Assembly (NCBI GenBank): GCA_025677815.1
Contig: JAIXMP010000030.1
Span: forward strand, 124,001-188,000
Length of the DNA stretch: 64,000 bases
From: Phascolomyces articulosus
Lineage: Eukaryota > Mucoromycota > Mucoromycetes > Mucorales > Lichtheimiaceae
Direction of reading: 5' to 3'
Position 1 is the stretch's first letter. Every line of letters starts with the position of its first letter. The position numbers were made by a program, and so were the translations under genes. The notes beneath the pieces are model-generated. The model saw nothing but the letters and a program-made list of their open reading frames with translations, was not told the DNA's origin and did not search any database. This document shows positions 12,958 through 25,426 of the stretch, in pieces.

Positions 12958-13935
12958 GAATATTTACTACTCCAAACAGTTATAGCTCTTGGTTTTTCAA
13001 TTCGGATTATTTTATTCCGTAGTATATTGTTACCTTATCATTTTTTCTTTGTCTTCTCTTTACAATAAAAGATTATTGTTAATATTATCATCTTTTATCA
13101 TAACACTATTTGTTACACTTGATGCATATATACTAACCCATTATTCTTTTTATTACAATATCATTGGTCAACATTTAGTGCTTTTGGGATTTGTACAATT
13201 GCAAGTGGTTTCAGTGTAAACAAGACCGGAAGTCTGAATTCCCACTTCATATTTTTTCACACGCTTTGTTTATTTCAACCAAGACCATAAATTGACTTGA
13301 GATTATTATACTAGACACGTTTTAACGTCATTACTCCACTTCTTTTGTTTTACGTTACAAGCTTGGTATCTTGCTCGCCATAATAGTAATAATATGATTA
13401 TAACATACAGTAGTATTAAATTCTCAATTGTCAAAAATGCATTTCACAATGCTGTCATGGTTGTTAAAGCTCTGTTGGATGAACTCTCAATAGGATATCT
13501 TTGATATGTAAGAAATATATTAAACAATTAGTATAGGAATTGTATCAAAAATCATCTAGTAACAGCATACAAGGTACCCACATCCTCGCATAAAAAGATG
13601 AGAGTTGAAAGAGAAGTGATGATGATTAATGACTATGCAGGAATCACAAAGTGATGTACATAATAATTACTCAAAAACCAGAGAAATCCCATTTTACCTC
13701 ATTCTTGAACAAAAAGCTATTTGATAATTATACAGCAGAACTTTGCACTTGCAAGCCAATATATACATACCATTTATATCAGTGAAAAAAAATATATCTG
13801 ACAACAAGCACTTTTGTCTATTATAATAATTACAAGTTGAAGCATTGGTACAGGGATATATGTAATTAATCTCTTTCAGAAACACATCATTGTCACCTAT
13901 CTCTTGTTCCTGACTACTAATCTCCAATATATAAA
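12958..13935. other. Intergenic stretch
   Basis: The 3' flank of the P450 gene followed by AT-rich sequence. The open frame at 12989-13219 is Phe/Leu/Tyr-rich, as expected of T-rich noncoding DNA, and shows no domain. Nothing else is supported. Confidence 0.5.
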
Positions 13936-14271
13936 TTGTACACAATCGATTTCTTTTACAGAAGCTGTACGGCAACCATACTCCTCTTCTTTATAATAGT
14001 AATAAAACAGGCTGTTTCATCATCCTTTCAAGATGAAACAAAAATAATGCCAAGCATTCTAAGTACCTCTGCCATTACTTTTAACCTGGATGAAATAGTT
14101 TTTCCTTGTGCCGAATATATACATATGAAAAAAGATGTTTTCAATGGAAGGAATTATGTATTTGTACCACCTCTACGAAATTATAGCGAATTAAGCTCAT
14201 TGACGCATGTGGCGTTATGCATGAAATCTGAATGGGTGGCTAAAAAAAAGTATCTGATATTCAAAAAATAA
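13936..14271 (+). CDS. Hypothetical small ORF, doubtful
   Basis: An open frame of 111 codons. The N-terminal 35 residues include a hydrophobic run (ILLFFIIVIKQAV) that could be a signal peptide or anchor. The rest (e.g. LDEIVFPCAEYIHMKKDVF) has a more balanced composition than the surrounding noncoding frames. No family is recognised. It lies 162 bp upstream of the permease start, so it could also be the remains of an older gene or part of a leader. Confidence 0.25.
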   Translation: MYTIDFFYRSCTATILLFFIIVIKQAVSSSFQDETKIMPSILSTSAITFNLDEIVFPCAEYIHMKKDVFNGRNYVFVPPLRNYSELSSLTHVALCMKSEWVAKKKYLIFKK

Positions 14272-14433
14272 AAGGAATCTCAAGATGTTCCAGATCAATA
14301 TTTTTTTTCCTCCAATTCGTAACAATAACAGTGTAGCCTTTTTCTCCCAGTTCTTGTTCCTGTTTTACTAATATAAAAAGTCATGTCAATATAAACTACT
14401 TATACCTATATATCTTTTTTTAAAAATTATATC

Positions 14434-16633
14434 ATGGAAACTACTACTGCCGTTGAAACCACCAATATTGAATTGAATTCTCATTCATGGGTGGCATTGG
14501 CGATCTTTTTGACAGCACTTATTTTTGTCATTCGTCCATTGGAATTCGCTTTACCAAAACTTGGTTGGCGAGTTTATTTGAATCTCGCCACAGCCCCACC
14601 TTTAGGGGTCCTTATTCTCCTTGCAAGTCATACGATTGATTGGATTAATATACGGGATGGTTTATTAGGGAATAATATGGGCGTCGAACCCTATGCCATT
14701 ATGTTACTGTTTTATTCTTTGGTACGTTTGTCATTATTACAAATTAAAAAAAAAAAGGATGTGGGAAATACATTGATACTATTTGAATTTGTATATTTAG
14801 TGAGGATAAAGTATTTTATAACTAACAGAATTTTTTTTTTCAAATGTCGATCATTTTCAATATATAAGGCATATCTATGCATCTCCCTCGATATTACGGG
14901 GTTGATCCAATTCTGTGCATTCTGGGTTTCAAAACGGGCGGGCAATCGTGGTCATACTGCATTCTCCTTATTTTTCATCATGACCAGTCTCATTAGTGGA
15001 CTTGCAAGTAATGATGTCGTCGTATTGACGGGTACAGCCTTCTTATCCTATTTTACACGAGTTTCGGACATCCGGCCTACTGCGTTTTTGATGAGTGAAT
15101 TCACATCAGCCAACATTGCCTCCATGGCACTTTATATCGGCAATCCAACCAACGTGGTAGTGGCCGAAGCATTTAATATGAGTTTTATCACGTATTCTGC
15201 GTGGATGCTTTTACCTACTTTTGTAGGATTAGGTATTGCCTACCTTAGCTTGCGTATTTTGTTCCGTAGTCAAAAGTATTTACCCCGTGTAATTCATCCA
15301 CCCGATGAAGAACCCAAAGCTGTCTTGGTGGACCCAAAAGGTGCTCTCTTTGGCTTGGCTTTGTTAGGTGCTTGCTTATGTACCTTGATTGGTACATCAT
15401 TTGTTCATGGTGTATCGGTGTGGATGGTAACATTGCCGTTTGCTGTGACAATGTTTTTACGAGACGGATGGTATGATTTAACAATGCAATGGAAAAAAAG
15501 ACGTGCAGAACATGTATCATCACCACCTCCATCGATATCAGTACAGTCAATAAAGGGAAAAGGAGGAGAAGAAAGCGGAAAAGAAAGTAAAGATGATACA
15601 ACAACAACAACCCATGTTCAATATCCATTGAGTGGCACATCAGGAACAGAAGAACAGGACCTCTCCGCAATAGCAGCCATCGAGATGACAGACATGACTT
15701 CTGAAGAGGTACCCGTACGACAACGTAATATAGCAACCACATCGCGTAGCAACAACGGTCATACCCATTATGATTCCAACAATGAAGATGAAGTTGCCAC
15801 AGCAATATCATCATCAGGACCATCTCATATCATCATAGCAACAACAACAACAGCCACACCACCCACCATCACAACTTTGAACGACAACAACAATAACAAA
15901 AAAGCAATACACAATCGATTTATGCATGTCATATGGAAATTACGGTCACGACTACCTACCATTTCAACTGTTCTTATGCGTATGCCATGGAAGATTTTAC
16001 CTTTTGCGCTGAGCATGTTTATACTTGTTGAAGCTTTGTCGGAAGTCGGATGGATCGGGATCTGTGCTTCAGCCATGGTGAATGTGGCACATCATAACTA
16101 TGTAGCAACCGTGTTTGGTGTTATGGGTATCTCTTTACTTGCGTGTCAGCTGCTCAATAATTTACCCATGACAATTTTATTCACAAGAATTTTATTACAT
16201 CCTAATTTTGCACAACACCCAAGTATTTCTGATATTGTATCTCAAGCAGCTGTTCTTGGCTTAGTTATCGGTAGTAATTTAGGTGCATGTTTGACATTGG
16301 TTGGTAGTTTAGCAGGTATCATGTAAGTTGTTGTGGTTATTGCGGTATAATATTTTTTTTTGATATCTATCGATCTTCTTTTATTGTCGTACTGATATAG
16401 TCAATATATGCATATGGTGCTGCACTTTCCTTTTTTTTAAAAAATGATATATCATGAATATTTTCATTTTTTTTTAAAAAAAACATAGGTTTGAACATAT
16501 TTTAAAAACTAAAGGGATTTATACACTGGGGTATTTTCAATTTTTAAAATGGAACTTGATGCTTTTACCACTTATTGCTGTAGGCGCAACAGCTGTTATT
16601 GTAGGAGAACTTTGGTTTATTTATTTACGTTAG
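14434..16633 (+). CDS. ArsB/NhaD-type membrane permease
   Basis: Three exons, 14434-14721, 14869-16322 and 16489-16633, giving 628 residues. About ten hydrophobic segments are present. Family signatures are SNDVVVLTGTAFLSYF and GNPTNVVVAEAF in the first half, and LNNLPMTILF and GSNLGACLTLVGSLAGIMF in the second. The paired NDVV/NNLP elements are typical of the ion-transporter superfamily containing ArsB, NhaD and CitM. It probably moves an anion or exchanges Na+/H+ across the plasma or vacuolar membrane; the substrate cannot be fixed. A Ser/Thr/Asn-rich cytosolic loop of about 150 residues (about 340-490) separates the halves. The first intron is required because reading through it adds a Lys/Phe-rich block, and the third exon restores a last membrane helix ending in LWFIYLR. 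Confidence 0.75.
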
Positions 16634-16959
16634 TACATTTTCCAAATAATCGAATATTTGTTTATAATAATATAAAATTTATATTTAATTTGCTTGTTAT
16701 GTTGTATTTGAGGAGAGGGTATTTATTATATGTATGTAAGCATTGTAAGTACAAAAGAGTATGACTATGTTATTATTATACATCAGAAGAAGAAAAAGAG
16801 ACGAGAAAGAAAAACCATGCTTGTGTTTTTCTTTATATCAGAATGTGCGATATTGTTGTGTATTTGATTGATGTAGGCTATATATATGACTTGAGTGATA
16901 TGGAAAGAAAAGAAAAATAAAAACCAGTGTCAGGTTTTTCTCTTTTGTAAGATAAATCA
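16634..16959. other. Convergent 3' flanks
   Basis: Between the stops of the permease (plus) and the CYSTM gene (minus). AT-rich with AATAAA-like elements near 16914; consistent with two polyadenylation regions. No gene seen. Confidence 0.45.
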
Positions 16960-17303
16960 TTAACAACAAATATCTTCGACACAACAGCAACAAAGTTCTT
17001 CAAGAGCGCAACAAGCAAGACAACCAGCAAGACATCCTAAACATCCACCAGTGGCAGCACCACCTTTATTTTGTGGAGGAGCAGCTTGATAAATGGGTTG
17101 TGGTGGCGGTTGAGGCTGGTAATAACCTAATGACATTTAATTTTTTTTTTTTTTTTTGTGAGTGATTTATATGATCTACTACCCTCTCAATACTTTAAAC
17201 TCATCCGCTCCAGTTTCTTATTATCATCTTTATTTATCTACTTACCTCCTCCTTGATAAGCTTGCTGAGGTGGAGGTGGTGCATAATATTGTTGTTGATT
17301 CAT
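16960..17303 (-). CDS. Small CYSTM-type cysteine-rich tail-anchored protein
   Basis: Two exons, 17246-17303 and 16960-17126, giving 74 residues; the borders are GTAAGT and ATTAG. The N-terminal half is Pro/Gln/Tyr-rich (PPPPQQAYQGG). The C-terminal half is GGCLGCLAGCLACCALEEL followed by CCCC and a final CC. This is the CYSTM layout (cysteine-rich transmembrane module), known in plants and fungi for stress-related, tail-anchored plasma-membrane proteins that may be palmitoylated. The two short exons make the gene easy to miss. Role in this organism is inferred from the family only. Confidence 0.8.
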
Positions 17304-18326
17304 TGTTTTAGATTTCTTCTGAATAAAAAAGTTGTTATAAATTGAAAAAGAAAGTACTTAAAAAAAGACTCGTCTTTTCTTTTATATGTTTTAGAGAAAC
17401 ATACATGATTACCGCAACACTGCCGAAAAACAAAAAAAAAATAACTATTCTTGGCAAAAATAGACGAAAAAAAAAGGAAAAAATTTATTCCTTCGCACTC
17501 CTGATTTTCTTACGTTTGCCAAGGCTCCCGTTTCTTTTTGGAGCACTTTCTGCACCAAATATATATATATATACCTCGCATATGATAAAACAGATAAAAT
17601 GAGTGACTTTATTATAGAAATAATATCTCATTTGCATGGTGGATGATAATGATATTGATTGACTTTACAAAACACTAAAAATAGTTCAATGACGTCTCCA
17701 GTAATAATTATCCTTGATTGTATTGATATCATCATCATTATTATTATTAGAAAACTATCGTATGAAAGTGTGATGGTTAAAGAGAAAATAAGTGTTTAAA
17801 TGGATACTGGACTAAACTTAATTGACCATAATGCAATAAACAGTAAATTATATTGTTTGTTTTATGTGAAGCACTTTTCATATTACTATCACTACTGATA
17901 TATATTAGGTTATATGAGTGGACCCTCAGCTGATAAGTGATAATGACACAACAGAATGTGGGGTAATATAAATTCAAGGTTTATGTTAACTTTTTTTCCA
18001 TTTCCCTCTTTCATATAGTTGGACGGAGCATAATTTATTAGATATTCATGTCAGATATATATATATATATGTATAATGGATCCAATACATCTTAATTAAC
18101 TTGAATTTGATGTTAATAACCACAACCATCAGAGTAACCGTTATATAATAACTCATCAACATTTATCTTGTATATAGAGCTCTCGATCTCATCTCATCTC
18201 TGCATGAAGATGGGGATGTCAATTACTTCTACAATATATCTTAGAGGTTGCATAGTATAAATAAGTGCGAAACGCATATCATTTATAATTACACAAGAAA
18301 ACAATAATCATTTAGCAAATAGGAGA
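17304..18326. other. Intergenic stretch
   Basis: AT-rich sequence upstream of the CYSTM gene and downstream of the SUMO protease gene. Contains short AT dinucleotide runs (near 17560 and 18056). The two open frames inside (17342-17602 and 17777-17977) have no coding character. Confidence 0.5.
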
Positions 18327-21300
18327 TCATGTACTTTTATTCGCTTCTGCTTCTATCCCACCAACATCACAATCCTCATCTTTATCATTATTGATATCAC
18401 TATTATTATCGCTCCCGTTTTGAGAGGTTGTGTCATTATGTTGCTCTTCTTGTTGGTGCTTTTCACATAAGGCTGTGATTAAATCAGAAATATACTCTCG
18501 TTTCTCAGCAATCTTTGCTAATTCCCATACATTATCGTCAAGCTCCTTTTCCTATTTTTAAAACGATACATTATTTAGAATCACATTTTTTTCCCTTGTT
18601 TGCCAAGGATATGCAAAAATTAACTTACAGTCAACACCGCGATTAATTCTTCTGGTTGTTGTAGGAATTTTTCAATGAAATGTAATACATAGATACCGCA
18701 ATCATAAGCGTTTGGTTGTAGTGGTACCTAACGAAACAAAAAGAAACACGAGAAGATGAGTAAAGTTATGAATTATGAATTCATCCTCCTTCAAACCACG
18801 TGATATATCTATCACTATTCCTATCTACTCACATTTGCTTGGACATAGACTGGTTTTTTGAATCGTTGTGGATCTATTCCTAAACGATCTTCTGCAGCCG
18901 AAGACAAATATTTTATCACACGATTGGCGCTTCTTAAACGCTTAATACCCATTGAATCCAATGAATATATTATTGCCCTGAAAAAGAAAACAGTAGTTAT
19001 TTTAATAAACAAACTTAAACAACGGTTTGTTATGTTTTTTTAATATTCATCCCTTTCTCTCTCTCTCCCCCTCCCCCTTTTTTTAATCCAATATACAAAT
19101 ACATACTTATCATCCTCTTCTTCTTTTGATAAATCAATACATTGGGCCTACAATAGTCAAATAACAAAAAAAAATATAAGTAATGGTTGGATGGATGGAG
19201 CAAACACAAACCAGATACTTACGTCATTAGGTATACATTTTTTTGGATGACAAACAACAAGTAAATACCAATGAGAGCTAAAATAAATAAATCAATACAA
19301 ATAAGAATACTTTCCTTTTATATAGATTCATAATCCATCCCAGCAAAAGCTAAATACACGCACACACTTACGCTTCATGAATAGGTATAAATACGAAATC
19401 TTTTTCAAATAAGTTGATTTTGGATGTCCATTTTTTAACATTTTCGTACGGATCGCCCCTGAAAAATAATGTTCAATTATTTGTTGGAATAATTTTTTCC
19501 TTCATTTTGCAATTTTTTCGTATACTTACTTTGTTGATTGTTTTAAGCGTGCAAAGAAAAATGTATTAAATACATGTACTCGTTCATTAATAGGCTGGGT
19601 ATTAATAGACTGTTCCTCTGAAGGATGATCTTCATGTCCATCCACCATAGGGTGTTCATCCAAAGGAAAATCTTTTGCATTTGTTAAGAGCCTAAATATT
19701 GAAAATATGTGGAAATAGATTGGAACATTTAATACGTTTCTTCATAAATAGTATAAAACACATACCCATACATATATATATATATATACATAGAAAAAAA
19801 TCATCATCCAAGTATATATAATTACCATTTAACATAAAAATCAATAATACTATCGTTTAACATTTGACCATCCATAAGGCGGTTTGTATCTTCTCTAACA
19901 ACAGCTACACCACCTGGGGCGGATGATGGATAATGAAATAATCTATACAATCATCCACACAAATATATGATCAGAAGTGATTAAACAAAAAGAAACAAAA
20001 TAAAATTAACATATATATATATATATGAAAACTTACACTTCCTGTCCATTTGTAGATTTCGCATGAACAGGTAAATCTTGTTGCATCTCAACGTCAGAAT
20101 CATCGTCATCGATCGTGATATATTGTGGTTTTCCAAAATATCCTCGTATATTATTTGAAAAATTTTGAATACCACGAGTAGCACTCCGGGTGAGTCGGGA
20201 AGACGCTGGAGTATATATATCTGAACTACGAAGACCTCTTGTCGATGTTCTTGTATTAGGATGGTTGTTGGTACTATAAGTGATGCTCGAGCTTGGTTGC
20301 TTTAGGGGTATATCATCTGGATCACTATGAAACATAATTCCTTTTCGTCGTTTTGGAATGATCAGATTGGGTATTGAGCTCTCCGTCGTTGTGCATGGTT
20401 GTATATCACTATCAGAATCTGAACCATGCTCCTCACTCTGTCGTCGTTTATTTTTCTTTATATCCTTTATATCCTTTTTATCCTTTATATGGTCTAATGC
20501 GTTTTCCCACATATCATCGCCACTACTATCATCGATATCATCTTTCTCCCATTTCATTCTATTGTGGTTATTGCTACTACTGCTACTTTCACCTTTAGAA
20601 ATGGATGATTGTCCAAAGGATGAAACATACAATGGTGTTGTCGATTTCGAATCATCAATCGTATTATTTGACCGTCGTCGTTTGTGGGGAGGTGATGTAT
20701 CGTGTAGAGAATCGATATCAAATACGTCATTATGATTTGCTTTATCAGAATCATCGGATTGGATATAGCTTTTGTTTAGACTGTCTGTGTTATCGTCTTC
20801 ATCTATTAAACAGATTTTTTCTGTATTACTATATTGAGTCTTTTTCTCATTACGCTTTTGAGATCGTGTCGTCATTCTCTTTATTGATGGTGGATCGATC
20901 CCTTCGTCATCATCGGGACAAATGATCCTTGATGGTTTCGATTTTGATATACTCGGTCGTTTCGTCACTTCTGTAGTACGGGGGGTGCTTTTTTGATCAA
21001 AACGAATATGTTTTGCCGTATGATCAAGTTGTGAATGTCGTTGTTTTTTCGTAATGGCATTTGTTTCACTTGCTTCTTTACTCCTCATCTTACTAATAAT
21101 CTGATTTATTTGTATATATTACATTTAACAATGTCAGAAGTAACAAATAACAACATTTGTAAAATTCATGCAGAATGTGATAGATCATAGAGAATATATA
21201 TATATCCTTACACTTCGTTTAGGGGTTTTTTCATAATCGTCATCAATCAAAACAACCTCATCTTTGTTGGATTGGTAAGTTGGTTTTGAGGAGACCATAG

Positions 21301-21865
21301 CTGCATTGGGTTTGTTTGGTGGTAACCGGGAATTACTATGATCTATAAATTAAAGTGATAGAACATGTGTCAACAAAAAAAAAGATATCAATACATACAT
21401 ATATAAATATCTTACATACATCGATCAATGTTTCTGGATCCAACCCGCAAATTCGAAGCTCGGTACGATGTTAGAGTATTATGTTTATATAAAATGCGTT
21501 CATGTGGCTTTATGAATGTATAAAGAAATTATAATATTGAATTCATGGATTAGTACGAAATTATTACTATGCTTTTTTTTTCCCCTCAATCATCATAAAG
21601 TGTGCCTGCTTATGTTTATGTAGTTTACCGAAGTTACGACAATGGGAGTGGCTACTTCTGAATGCTGCCGCGATCGATCCGTTTGACGAGTAAGGTTATG
21701 TGGAGGGTTTGTTGTCGTTCGCCGAAGGCTAATTGATAGATCCTATAATATAGTCGAATCCACTATTAGAATATACTTCGATGAAAAAAAAAATGCATTG
21801 AAAATCTATCAATTAAAAAAAAAAAAAGAAAAATAACAGCATGCCTCTGTATTTTGCATTGACAT
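18327..21865 (-). CDS. Ulp2/SENP-type SUMO protease (peptidase C48)
   Basis: Proposed exons: 21845-21865, 21629-21742, 21420-21507, 21212-21342, 20037-21088, 19826-19942, 19530-19691, 19372-19458, 19223-19277, 19107-19147, 18833-18977, 18629-18727, 18327-18551; about 778 residues. The frame closes across all joins. The first half is disordered, with acidic SIM-like runs such as EVVLIDDDYE and YITIDDDDSD. The protease core follows: LNDSIIDFY, catalytic His in SHWYLLVV, Asp in YSLDSMG, and Gln/Cys in LQPNAYDCGIYVLHF. This His-Asp-Gln-Cys set defines C48 enzymes that remove SUMO in the nucleus; the split core with an insert and long N-terminus fits the Ulp2/SENP6-7 branch. The first exon is uncertain: it needs a GC-AG intron. 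An acidic Asn/Asp-rich tail ends the protein. Confidence 0.85.
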
Positions 21866-23223
21866 TCGTTTTTGGAAGAAGTATGAAGAAAAAAAATAAT
21901 AGGATATGAAGGAGCTTGGCTTTTTTTTTTGTAGCGATCCAAAAAAAAAAAATTGAAGGAGAGACAGCTTGCTTATTTTTCTTTCACAACTAATTTATTT
22001 ATTAATTTTTATTCATGCGAACTAGTAATGATGGAAGAAAGTGGTATATCTAGTGATAGGAAATGATAAAAAAGTGTACATTGATACACTTTAAACCATC
22101 ATCTTGATCCATAATATGTCATTATTATAGTCTTGCATAAAAGTCTTATTTATCATTCATTCCCAACAACGGGTAATGATCATTTAATATGGACAATTAG
22201 ATGCATAATTTGGAAGAAACCATGCTTTTAATTACAGGAACACATACTACGTATTATTGCTACGCACTTATCATATGTTATATCAGTTTCTATGATTTAT
22301 ACATATGAATATGAAAAATATAAATGGGTTAATAGCTATAGTAATGAGGCACTTATGACTACAGATGTATATTTATTCCTATGATAATAACTGAAAGAAA
22401 ATTTATTTCAACATTGCATTTCTTTTAGGTGTACCTTGCTTATTTTTCCCTCCTTCCATTTTCTTTTCCTAGATTCACACCCATGTTATAATATACTATT
22501 GTAGTTCATTCAAGTTAATATTCATTTCTATAAATATATGAAACACTGTTATTGATTTGTGGGAAAAAAAAATACCACATTAAAAGTGGTTTGCATTCAA
22601 TTTTAATCAAAAACAACAAGACCATATTACGATTTTTGAAACAAAATATTACTAAAGAAATGGTAGGTGCACCTATGAATATGAAATTTATAGGTACACA
22701 TCCCATTATTTTTTTTAAATAAATATACATCATATATAGAAGTTATGAGATATTATACCAATAATCTTACTTTATCAACTTTTAATAAAACTTTTACTTC
22801 CTTCTACAATATATATTTTTTAACGTTTTCAACTGCATCGTTTATCTCTCCATCTTCTCCCAGCGATGTAGTGTTGTTATGCTAGAGAAGAGTGCATTAA
22901 ATATACAGAATTTTTGAAAATTGCAGGGAACCACAAAAGATTGATACGCACGTTATAAATTGTGATGGTCATACCTTCCACTATAAGAAACCTTGTTGAA
23001 ATGGATGACAACAACAGGAAAGGCCTGGAATGTCTAATAAAAAAAACTAAATAATAGAAAAGGAGGGCTAAACGTTATTTGAAATAATAACATATAACAC
23101 CATCCATTTTTTAATGTTAATTGTTGTCAAACTTGATAAGTAAGGTCATACTGGATACTTCCATCTACATCGTTCTCGTGTATATCCCATACTGTGTCGG
23201 CACGCTTTCAAATAACAAAATCG
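21866..23223. other. Intergenic stretch left of the hairpin
   Basis: AT-rich with several A or T homopolymers. The only open frame of any size (22515-22733, minus) has no coding look. No gene or RNA recognised. Confidence 0.5.
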
Positions 23224-23441
23224 CTACGGGAAAGAAACTTGTTAAATCTTGTTCAATCTGGTAATTTCAATAAAACTGGTCCAAACAGATATTTTACTAG
23301 GCCCATAACAAGTTACATCAAGTTCAAAAATTATCATGTGATTAACTGGTAACTTGTTATGGGCCTAGTAAAATATCTGTTTGGACCAGTTTTATTGAAA
23401 TTACCAGATTGAACAAGATTTAACAAGTTTCTTTCCCGTAG
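23224..23441. repeat. Perfect 93-bp inverted repeat with a 32-nt loop
   Basis: The left arm 23224-23316 and right arm 23349-23441 are exact reverse complements over all 93 positions compared by eye; the spacer is 23317-23348. Outer arm ends are CTACGGGAAAG and its complement; a few more bases outside pair imperfectly. No ORF is present and no clear target-site duplication flanks it. A transcript would fold into a long perfect hairpin. It could be a foldback/MITE element, a small-RNA-producing hairpin locus, or a recent inverted duplication. Perfect identity argues for recent origin or ongoing conversion. Confidence 0.95.
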
Positions 23442-25426
23442 TGAATCTAAAATATTCAACAAAAAAAAAATTATTGATTAGTTGTTTTCATTTTAATTTA
23501 ATATTGAAAGAATTATATATAGTCATTGGCACCTTAGGGGAGGGGAGATATGTCGCATGGGAATATAAGGTACTCCCGGTGGATAATCTCCCTTGAGTAA
23601 TGAAGGATGATAGTATATAACGAAAAGAACTGTAATAACATTCTAAAATGTTGGATATTCATAAGGTTATAAAGCAACACAACAAACTGTTACAGCTTAT
23701 GTAATTTGAAAATTTATTATACGTACATTTACATAATATATAACTTTAACATTTTCTAACCATTGACTTTCTTGAGGCTCAAAAAGTTGATAGCTAAATA
23801 TAGTAAATACACTGGGTGACAAATATCAAGCAATTTCCCAATATCATATTATCCCAATACTGGCAACCCAGTAAACAGAGCAAAATATACTGCTCGTTAA
23901 TAATATAATAATCCAAATTGTTGATGATGAACGTATAATAATTTTGTTGTAGGAATAAGGAATAAAGTTTTTTCTCGATTCTTTTTCTATTTTTATACTA
24001 ACACAAAGTCAACCTTATTATTGCTTGGACACAAAAAAACAAACAAATCCTAATAATAGGAACAAAATTATACAACACCACCCACCATCATCACCCTTCC
24101 TGAACGTATGTTTGTTGTCACTACTAGATTTTTGACTATTCCAAATACCAAAATAGTAATATTTTCTTTTACTATTCTCCCACAAGAGCTTTCCCTACTT
24201 TTTAAAAGTGTGAAAGAGTGTAAAAGTGTGGAAAACTTAATATATAAGCTTCATATTATATAGCGAATTATTTCACCACACTCCTCAAGCATTCTTCCCA
24301 AGATTCTCTCGAGTCACCCGATAATTTTTATCTACATTAAAAATCCATTGGAATAATATAAAGTTTCTTTTTTCATGTTTCAATTGTGTATTTAATTCTA
24401 GTACACTACAGTTAACCATATCGCTCTAGTTTTTCAGTTTTATATAATTTCTTTTAGTAAATAACATGAGAAAGAATCCAGTTATTCAATGATAAAGCAC
24501 TAATTTTTATTGCGTCTAGTGGTGATGGATATATATATATATATATTGTACTCTATTCACTAAATGTTTCTATGTATAACTATATTACATAACACTTCGT
24601 CTTTTCTAATAATAGGGGTGTTCAATTTTAACATGGAAATTTTGTGATGGGATGAAAATTTGCATTCAACTTTTTCTATAAGTGCTGTTTTTTGTAGATG
24701 AATATTGTAAAATGGAAATGAAAAAGAAATGTCTTTTGCACAAATTACCAGTGTCAATTATTGTATATATAATGCTACTACTAAAGTAACAACACGGAGA
24801 TCTTGTCTTTCTAAAAAAAAAAAAAGGATAATATAACGAATCTTATCTTACTAAACAAATGATAATGGGAAACTTGATTATAAAGAAAGAAACCAAGAAA
24901 AGGTATGATGAGAGAAGTTATTTCTAGCTGCAATAAAAATAAAGTATAAATGTTTCCCCGATGACGACATTTTACTCTATGCGGCGGAACCTATGACCGA
25001 TCGAGAAAAAAAATTGATCGACAGAACCAAGCTTCTATTGTTATTTTTTCATAAGCTGTTATTAACCATTTTTGGTCATGTCAATTATATAAGTTAATTG
25101 AAGGTATATTTGCAAACATCATCATTATGAATGTAATAGAAAATTGATTTACTTTTTTTTTTTTAAAAAAAAAATAGAATGATATTAGATGATAGTAATA
25201 TATATATATAAGGTGTATAAATGAGATTGGCCATCAGCAAAATTCAAAGAAGTGTATAATTGCATTAAACTGTAGATTTCGTGTAACGATCGCGCTTTCA
25301 TCGTATCGTTGGGGTAAAAAGAAGAAGTATATATATATAACTCCCCGGGCATTGAAATAATATATTCATAATACCTTTCTTCCTTCTTTTTCTTTATATT
25401 TTGATAGCATTGTTTTTTAAAGAAAA
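23442..25426. other. Intergenic stretch right of the hairpin
   Basis: AT-rich; no gene recognised. Open frames at 24560-24757 and 25185-25433 (minus) are low-complexity or overlap the SDR start. Contains AT runs near 24530 and 25198. Confidence 0.5.

Noticed and set aside
15245..15823. Minus-strand open frame of 192 codons
   Set aside because: Antisense of the permease exon; hydrophobic look comes from mirrored codons.
20358..20735. Plus-strand open frame of 125 codons
   Set aside because: Antisense shadow of the large exon of the SUMO protease; Ser/Leu/Phe-rich because it mirrors Asp/Ser/Lys codons.
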